NCBI GenBank assembly: GCA_001787535.1 | Contig: MFXP01000009.1 | Location: 1-64,000 of the forward strand | DNA length: 64,000 nt | Direction of reading: 5' to 3' | DNA from: Candidatus Peribacteria bacterium RIFCSPHIGHO2_01_FULL_51_35 | GTDB lineage: Bacteria; Patescibacteriota; Gracilibacteria; Peribacterales; Peribacteraceae | Shown here: in pieces, positions 58,465 through 64,000 of the stretch | Position numbering within the stretch: the stretch's first letter is position 1 | Layout of the letters: each line of letters starts with the position of its first letter | Notes under the pieces: generated by a model | What the model was told of the DNA's origin: nothing | What the model saw: the letters and a program-made list of their open reading frames with translations, nothing else | Databases searched by the model: none | Made by a program: the position numbers and the translations under genes

Positions 58465-59057
58465 TTCTTTTTACCGGGAGGAGTACCACCCATCTGCATC
58501 TGCCCTGCGACGAGTCCGGCCAGCAGTTCTTGGACGTGCTTCGCATCTTTCAGATTCTTCGAGTGAAGATACGCTTCCATATTTTTGAGAATCACAGCTT
58601 CCACGCTGCGGGGACGTGACACATGGGTGAGAGAAAACACGGAACCCGTGGAAATCTTTTCGACATTGATGACGCCGTAGCGCAGCATCGTGCCCAGCAC
58701 GCCGTTGATCTCGTAGCTCACGCCTTGGATATCGCTGTAGAGCACGCGCGTGGATTGGCGGTGAAACCAGCCGTGCCATTCCAGGTCGATGATGCCCATG
58801 TTGGTGATGATCCACGCATCCAGGTAGTAATCGAAAAAATAGCGCAGCCACCAGACGATGGAACTCATGCTCCACAGCGCCACGATGTAGAAAATAATAT
58901 TCTGCCCGAAGACCAGGAAAAGCGTTGCCCAAGAGAGCAGGAAGGACAGCGTCGGCCAGAATAAAAACTTGAGTCCGATGAGCCAGTGCTTGTGCACGAT
59001 CACTGCGACGTGTTCGTCTTCTTCCAAGTGCTTTGCGAAGAGAAAGGAATCGAGCAT
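58461..59057 (-). CDS. Bacterial PH-like domain membrane protein
   Basis: Two TM then DAWIITNMGIIDLEWHGWFHRQSTRVLYSDIQGVSYEINGVLGTMLRYGVINVE. Confidence 0.65.
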   Translation of the reverse strand: MLDSFLFAKHLEEDEHVAVIVHKHWLIGLKFLFWPTLSFLLSWATLFLVFGQNIIFYIVALWSMSSIVWWLRYFFDYYLDAWIITNMGIIDLEWHGWFHRQSTRVLYSDIQGVSYEINGVLGTMLRYGVINVEKISTGSVFSLTHVSRPRSVEAVILKNMEAYLHSKNLKDAKHVQELLAGLVAGQMQMGGTPPGKKK

Positions 59058-59077
59058 TGGAGAGAGTGTAGCAAAGA

Positions 59078-59138
59078 AGGATGTTAGGAGTTAGGAATTA
59101 GGAAAAACTGCTCCTAACCTCCTAACATCCTATTTCCT
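59078..59138. repeat. Intergenic word-repeat hairpin (TTAGGAG units)
   Basis: AGGATGTTAGGAGTTAGGAATTAGGA / CTCCTAACCTCCTAACATCCTATTTCCT. Confidence 0.85.
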
Positions 59139-59169
59139 GGCCACAGGAATATTTGCTACAATGCCCCGG

Positions 59170-59796
59170 ATGAAACCACGCAAACACGGACTCCTGTTCC
59201 ACTTCCTCGACGTCGTTTTTAACATCATCGTGATTGTCGCGATTGTGGCCGGCATTCGGACATTCTTGGTGTCGCCGTTCCAAGTGGAAGGAAACTCCAT
59301 GGTGGATACGCTGGAGGACAAGCAGTACATCATCATCAATAAATTGGCGTATTTGCTGGGGCAGCCGGAACGCGGCGACGTGGTGGTGTTCCGCCCGCCG
59401 AATGACCATGAAAAGTACTACGTAAAGCGCGTCATCGGGCTGCCGGGCGACACGGTCTCCATCCGTGGAGGCTACGTCTATTTGCAAAATGAAGGCACGA
59501 AGGAAGCGGTGAAATTGGCCGAGGATACGTACCTGAATGACCGGAATGACGGGCGCACGTTCAGCCATCCGCCCAGCAGCGGCAATACGAAAGTTGTCTC
59601 CTACGAGGTGCCGGAAGGGCATTACTTCCTGCTCGGGGATAATCGCCAGGGCAGTTTGGATTCCCGCAGTTTCGTCGGGGATGATGCAAAACCGTTGCCG
59701 TTTGTTCCGGACAGCGACATCAAGGGGCGAGTGTGGTTCGTCGCGCTTCCCGTCACAAAGATTCATGCATTGGAACCGCCTGAGTACGGGTTTTAA
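59170..59796 (+). CDS. lepB: Signal peptidase I
   Basis: FLVSPFQVEGNSMVDTLEDKQYIIINKLAYLLGQPERGDVVVFRPP...YYVKRVIGLPGDTVSI...LLGDNRQGSLDSRSFV; ORF track start at 59161. Confidence 0.95.
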   Translation: MKPRKHGLLFHFLDVVFNIIVIVAIVAGIRTFLVSPFQVEGNSMVDTLEDKQYIIINKLAYLLGQPERGDVVVFRPPNDHEKYYVKRVIGLPGDTVSIRGGYVYLQNEGTKEAVKLAEDTYLNDRNDGRTFSHPPSSGNTKVVSYEVPEGHYFLLGDNRQGSLDSRSFVGDDAKPLPFVPDSDIKGRVWFVALPVTKIHALEPPEYGF

Positions 59797-59900
59797 GTAA
59801 GGTAGGTTTTGTAGGTCCGGTAGGTAAGGTAGGTGAATTTTTGAGGCATATTTAGCGACACCTCCTTACCAGACCTACCATACTTACCTTACCTACCGGA
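59795..59900. repeat. Intergenic word-repeat hairpin (GGTAGGTAA units)
   Basis: AAGTAAGGTAGGTTTTGTAGGTCCGGTAGGTAAGGTAGGTG / CACCTCCTTACCAGACCTACCATACTTACCTTACCTACCGGA. Confidence 0.9.
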
Positions 59901-59942
59901 CATTTCCTCTTGCTTCAACAGTAAAACCCTCTATACTCCAAA

Positions 59943-59963
59943 TAGCCCGAAGGGGGCTTTTTT
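59943..59963 (+). terminator. Terminator-like hairpin just upstream of secE (possible attenuator)
   Basis: AGCCCGAAGGGGGCTTTTTT between CTATACT and the secE RBS AGGAAGG. Confidence 0.55.
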
Positions 59964-59974
59964 AGGAAGGATCT

Positions 59975-60163
59975 ATGAACAGAATCCAGCTCTACATCAC
60001 CGATGCCATAGAAGAACTGCGCCATGTCCGCTGGCCCACGCGCCAGCAGGCCATTCGTTTGTCCGTGATTGTGTTGGCCTTTACCGCTGCAAGTTCCGCA
60101 TTATTCGGCTTTGTGGACTTTGTGCTGTCCGAAGCGGTTTCTTTCCTCCTTCAATTCTCATAA
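59975..60163 (+). CDS. secE: Preprotein translocase subunit SecE
   Basis: ITDAIEELRHVRWPTRQQAIRLSVIVL; followed by nusG. Confidence 0.92.
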   Translation: MNRIQLYITDAIEELRHVRWPTRQQAIRLSVIVLAFTAASSALFGFVDFVLSEAVSFLLQFS

Positions 60164-60166
60164 ACC

Positions 60167-60712
60167 ATGGGCAAGCAAGATCCACGAGCAGGGAGAAATT
60201 GGTACGTCCTCCACACGTATTCGGGCTACGAAGACAGCGTGAAGCAATCTCTGGAACAACGCGTGGAATCCCTGGGCATGCAGGATTACATCTTCAGCAT
60301 TCAAGTGCCGAAAGAGAAACAATTGGTGTTCAAGAAAAACGAACCCGTGGAAGAAGAGCGCAAGCTGTTCCCGGGCTATGTGCTCGTAGACATGATCGTG
60401 ACGGATGAGAGTTGGTACGTGGTCAGGAATACCCCGAACGTCACGGGCTTCGTCGGCTCCGGCAATATTCCTGTCCCGGTGACGCCGGAGGAATACGGCG
60501 TGATCGAGCGAAGGGTCGGTGAGCAGGAAGCCAAGTTCAAGAGCGATTTCCAAGTGGGGGATTTGGTCGTCATCATCGACGGTCCCTTCAAAAACTACGA
60601 TGGCAGCGTGGAGAGCGTGGATGTGAACAAAGGCAAATTGACGGTTCTGGTGCTCATTTTCGACCGCGAGACGCCTGTGGAATTGGACTTCACGCAAGTA
60701 AAGAAGAAATAA
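60167..60712 (+). CDS. nusG: Transcription termination/antitermination protein NusG
   Basis: RNWYVLHTYSGYEDSVKQSLEQRV...PGYVLVDM...VRNTPNVTGFVG; KOW-like C-terminus. Confidence 0.96.
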   Translation: MGKQDPRAGRNWYVLHTYSGYEDSVKQSLEQRVESLGMQDYIFSIQVPKEKQLVFKKNEPVEEERKLFPGYVLVDMIVTDESWYVVRNTPNVTGFVGSGNIPVPVTPEEYGVIERRVGEQEAKFKSDFQVGDLVVIIDGPFKNYDGSVESVDVNKGKLTVLVLIFDRETPVELDFTQVKKK

Positions 60713-60735
60713 AGAGCTCTCTTTCCTTAATCATT

Positions 60736-60918
60736 ATGAAACCTGAACGTCTCCCAATGCCGCTTACAGTGAGTGTTGCTGATGCCTCCATGGATCCCGA
60801 CGTTGGAAAAGAGCGTGTTTCGCAAGTGCTCGAGCGCCATCGCGCAGCTATGCGGGCACAGGCTTCACTGGAAGCACAAAAGCATGCTTCCAAAGCTGAG
60901 CAGTTTTTAGCCGAATAA
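60736..60918 (+). CDS. Hypothetical small protein
   Basis: 60 aa ORF between nusG and the acylphosphatase gene. Confidence 0.4.
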   Translation: MKPERLPMPLTVSVADASMDPDVGKERVSQVLERHRAAMRAQASLEAQKHASKAEQFLAE

Positions 60919-60927
60919 TACTGTCTC

Positions 60928-61197
60928 TTGTCAGCAAAGGAATTTTCCATTGGCGGCAAAGTCCAAGGAGTCTTCTTCCGCAGGCGTGCAAAAGAGAAGG
61001 CGGATGAGCTCGGCCTCACCGGCTTCGTAGAAAATCGAGAAGATGGATCTGTCTTTATTTTCGCTGAAGGAATGGAGGATGCTCTGCAAGAACTCGAGCA
61101 GTGGTGTCATCACGGACCCCCAGGCGCGAACGTAGAATCAGTGATCGTTAAGAATGCCGAGGAACTCGGCAAGCAATCATTTGAAATTCAGAGATGA
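60928..61197 (+). CDS. Acylphosphatase (TTG start)
   Basis: FSIGGKVQGVFFRRRAKEKADELGLTGFVENREDGSVFIFAEG. Confidence 0.9.
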   Translation: MSAKEFSIGGKVQGVFFRRRAKEKADELGLTGFVENREDGSVFIFAEGMEDALQELEQWCHHGPPGANVESVIVKNAEELGKQSFEIQR

Positions 61198-62517
61198 TTA
61201 TTTTAACGAACGCGCACTTTTCGGAAGCAGCAGAGCAAGCCCGATGAGTTGGACGATTTGCCCTGCGGTAAACCCGACTGCCAGGCTCAGAACACCGTAA
61301 CGCGGTGCCAGCGTAAAGGAAATGGCAATGGCAACGATGCCATTCAAGGCACTCAAACCCGCCGGGATCATGGTGTCTTTGACGGCATAGAAAGCACGCA
61401 GGAGCAGGTGATTCAAGCTTTCGAACGGAATGCTAATGGCATAGAGCCCTAAGCACAGCGAGAAAAGCGCAAGTTCGCGTTCCAGGTTTACGAGATCGGC
61501 AGCAATGGGAGCGACGAGATACAGTAGAGCTGCACCCGGAATGGTGAGCGCCAACAGGAGCAGGGATCCTTTGCGCAGGTAGATCCAGAACCGTTTTCCT
61601 TCTTTCTTTGCCGCTGCTTGGGAGAGGAGTGAGAAGGCGGACTGCGCCAGCGCGATGCCTGCAATGCCGATGACGACGGACTGGAAATTCCTGGCATATG
61701 CATTCACGGTGACGGCGCCGCTGCCAAGGTTCGATGCGATTTTATCGAAAAACAGAAGCTCCACTTGCAGTGCGCCGAGCGCCAGCATGCGCGGGAGCAT
61801 CAACCATCCGAGTTCTTTGATGTCCGGGTGCCACAGCAGGAGACGCGGTCGGTATCCTGCATGGAGCAATGCAACAGCGCGCAGCACCACGTACACGATG
61901 GCACCGCTCAAGGTGCCGAGGATGGGACCGTAGGCTCCGTACATCGGCGTAAGAAGAATGGTTCCGCCGATGGTGCCGAGCGTGTAGAGGATGGGTGTGA
62001 TGCCGTAGACCCAGTACTTCTGCACGGTGATGAGGTATTGTCCAAACGCATTGCCGAACACGAAAAGGAAGTTGGTGAGCAGCGCAATGCGACCGAAGTT
62101 GATGTAGAGCGCTAGTGCCTCGCCTTCAAAATCCGTGAGGTACGGTGCGATGTTCGGGAATGCGAGTGCCATAAGGAGAGCGATCAATCCGAAGGCGAGC
62201 GTGGCAGCACCCGTCACGCCGCTGAGGAGATCGGACATTTGGCGTGGTTTGCGTTCGGCTTTGTAGCGCGCAAGAAGGGGAACCAGCGCCACCGAAAAAC
62301 CCGCCATGATGGATACCTGGAACAAAAGATCACTGGGACGGAACGACGCAATATAGACGTCCACCACCGAAAGATTGGGGAAGGTCTGCGTCAGAACGCG
62401 ATCGCGGATGAGCCCCGCAAGGGATGCACCAAACTGTGTGAGAGCGAGCACAAGGGCTCCTCCCATCAGGCGCTTTTGCGAAAAGACATTCAAAAATTTC
62501 TTTGCTTGCAATTTCAT
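61198..62517 (-). CDS. murJ: Lipid II flippase MurJ/MviN
   Basis: LALTQFGASLAGLIRDRVLTQTF..SVVDVYIASFRPSDLLFQ; ~12-14 TM. Confidence 0.88.
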   Translation of the reverse strand: MKLQAKKFLNVFSQKRLMGGALVLALTQFGASLAGLIRDRVLTQTFPNLSVVDVYIASFRPSDLLFQVSIMAGFSVALVPLLARYKAERKPRQMSDLLSGVTGAATLAFGLIALLMALAFPNIAPYLTDFEGEALALYINFGRIALLTNFLFVFGNAFGQYLITVQKYWVYGITPILYTLGTIGGTILLTPMYGAYGPILGTLSGAIVYVVLRAVALLHAGYRPRLLLWHPDIKELGWLMLPRMLALGALQVELLFFDKIASNLGSGAVTVNAYARNFQSVVIGIAGIALAQSAFSLLSQAAAKKEGKRFWIYLRKGSLLLLALTIPGAALLYLVAPIAADLVNLERELALFSLCLGLYAISIPFESLNHLLLRAFYAVKDTMIPAGLSALNGIVAIAISFTLAPRYGVLSLAVGFTAGQIVQLIGLALLLPKSARSLK

Positions 62518-62593
62518 TGTTTAAAAGAGTAACAGATAAGCGATTCCGATCATCTTGCCAATATTCGATTTTAAAATGAAATAGTGGTCGCAA

Positions 62594-62668
62594 CTGCAGA
62601 GCGCATCTTCGATGCGCGATTATTTGTTCGTTATTCCGATCATCGCGGGTCGAAGACCCGCTCTGCAG
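62594..62668. repeat. Bipartite palindromic element
   Basis: Outer CTGCAGAGCG / CGCTCTGCAG enclosing GCGCATC-TTC-GATGCGC and GCGGGTC-GAA-GACCCGC. Confidence 0.75.
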
Positions 62669-62726
62669 GATGCACAAAATCCATATTCCAGATTTTCGAT
62701 CCTTCCTTCATACTGTTGTCCCTTCT

Positions 62727-64000
62727 ATGAGCCCTATTTCCACCTCATCGCCTACACTGCCGTTCTCCACGATGTCGGATGCGGACGTGCGCGAACAGCT
62801 GAGGAAATATCAAATCGGACTGACGGTGGAAGAAGCACGAAAGATCGAATCGTTACTGGGGCGCGCACCGACGGTGGTCGAGGCCGTGATCTGGGGAATA
62901 CAAGGAAGCGAACATTGCAGTTACAAATCTTCCCGCAGGTTTTTGAAGATGTTCCCAACCACGGGAAAGCATGTGATCCTGGGACCCAAAGAAGACAGCG
63001 GCATTGTCGCCATCACCGACGCGCCTGCCGGCAAGCGCTGGGGGCTGGTGATAAGCCATGAATCGCACAATCACCCATCGCAGATTGTGCCGTTCGAAGG
63101 CGCTGCCACGGGCGTGGGCGGGACAGTGCGCGACGTTGTGTGCATGGGTGCGCGCGTCATCGGGTGCATGGATTTGCTGCGGCTGGGGGATCTCAAAACC
63201 GATGCATCGAAGACCATCGCCAAGGAAGTGGCACGCGGTATTGCAGGCTACGGGAACCCTCTGGGAATCCCCAACCTCGGCGGTGACACGGTGTTTGATT
63301 CCTCGTACAACGCGAACTGCTTGGTGAATGCCGTCGCGATGGGAATCGTGCGCGAAGATGAAGTCATCCACAGCTACGTGCCGGATGAAGCGGCGGATGC
63401 GGGATACGACATCATCATTGTCGGAAAGCCGACGGACAGGAGCGGCTTTGGCGGCGCAGCCTTCGCGAGTATTTCGATGGAGGAAGACAAGCGCGAGCAG
63501 AACACAGGCGCGGTGCAAGAGCCGAATCCGTTCTTGGAACGCCATCTGCTGGCATCCACGTATGCACTGTTCGATTGGCTGGCGCGCGAGAAACACTTGG
63601 ATAAGGTCAGCTTCAAGGACCTCGGCGCAGGCGGCGTTGTCTGTTCCTCTGTGGAACAAGTGGCGGACAAAGGCTTTGGTGCGGACGTGGAACTCACGAA
63701 GGTGCATGTGTCTGTCCAAAATCTTCCGCCGGAAGTTATCGCATGCGCGGAAACGCAGGAACGGTTCTGTTGGATCTGTCACCCGTCGCTCACACAGCAG
63801 ATCTTGACCCACTACAACAAGACCTGGGATCTTCCGAGTGTTGCGGAAAATGCACGTGCCAGCGTCATCGGAAAAGTGAATGGGTCGGGGATCTACCGAC
63901 TCACCCATAAAGGAGAGATCGTCTGCGAAGCAAAAGCCACAGACATCACTCAGGGACTTTTATACACGCGCCCCACGGAATCGAAGAAATCTGATTCCAA
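62727..64000 (+). CDS. purL: Phosphoribosylformylglycinamidine synthase subunit PurL (open at window end, missing from ORF track)
   Basis: IQGSEHCSYKSSRRFLK...VISHESHNHPSQIVPFEGAATGVGGTVRDVVCMGARVIGCMD...NLGGDTVFD; in frame to 64000. Confidence 0.93.
   Translation, partial: MSPISTSSPTLPFSTMSDADVREQLRKYQIGLTVEEARKIESLLGRAPTVVEAVIWGIQGSEHCSYKSSRRFLKMFPTTGKHVILGPKEDSGIVAITDAPAGKRWGLVISHESHNHPSQIVPFEGAATGVGGTVRDVVCMGARVIGCMDLLRLGDLKTDASKTIAKEVARGIAGYGNPLGIPNLGGDTVFDSSYNANCLVNAVAMGIVREDEVIHSYVPDEAADAGYDIIIVGKPTDRSGFGGAAFASISMEEDKREQNTGAVQEPNPFLERHLLASTYALFDWLAREKHLDKVSFKDLGAGGVVCSSVEQVADKGFGADVELTKVHVSVQNLPPEVIACAETQERFCWICHPSLTQQILTHYNKTWDLPSVAENARASVIGKVNGSGIYRLTHKGEIVCEAKATDITQGLLYTRPTESKKSDS

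Overview
64 kb bacterial chromosome segment. It uses the standard code (UGA is a normal stop). Gene content and style suggest a Candidate Phyla Radiation bacterium, possibly Peregrinibacteria/Peribacteria; that placement is inference. Most of the window is housekeeping: rpsP, khpA-like, secG, oligopeptide SBP, rplI, csrA, relA/spoT-like, CCA-adding enzyme, gap, dnaK, obg, recG, miaA, clpP, tgt, rplU, pth, lepB, secE, nusG, murJ, purL, and five tRNAs (Val, Ile, Ala, Phe, Gln). There are also many exported or surface proteins (DUF11 proteins, SLH, VanW, lipoproteins, cupredoxin). Main accessory signals: (1) a ~10 kb island at ~7.9-17.9 kb. It holds an AlkB-like dioxygenase divergent from a three-gene operon (256 aa unknown, 1409 aa unknown with an internal duplication, 1260 aa SNF2-like helicase fused to a methyltransferase). 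It is bracketed by the relA/spoT-like gene and a divergent, truncated second copy of that gene's 3' end, an attL/attR-like arrangement. This is the best candidate for an undescribed, possibly defence or modification, system. (2) A complete IS1595-type element with 8-bp TSD carrying passenger genes, including a DUF3467-like one. (3) An array of palindromes in frame inside miaA. (4) Several families of intergenic palindromes and word-repeat hairpins. (5) A 2.3 kaa DUF11/Ca-binding-repeat surface protein with an LPQTG-like C-terminus. (6) A recurrent -10 box immediately upstream of ATG, suggesting leaderless transcripts. All homology calls come from motif recognition by eye; no searches were run.
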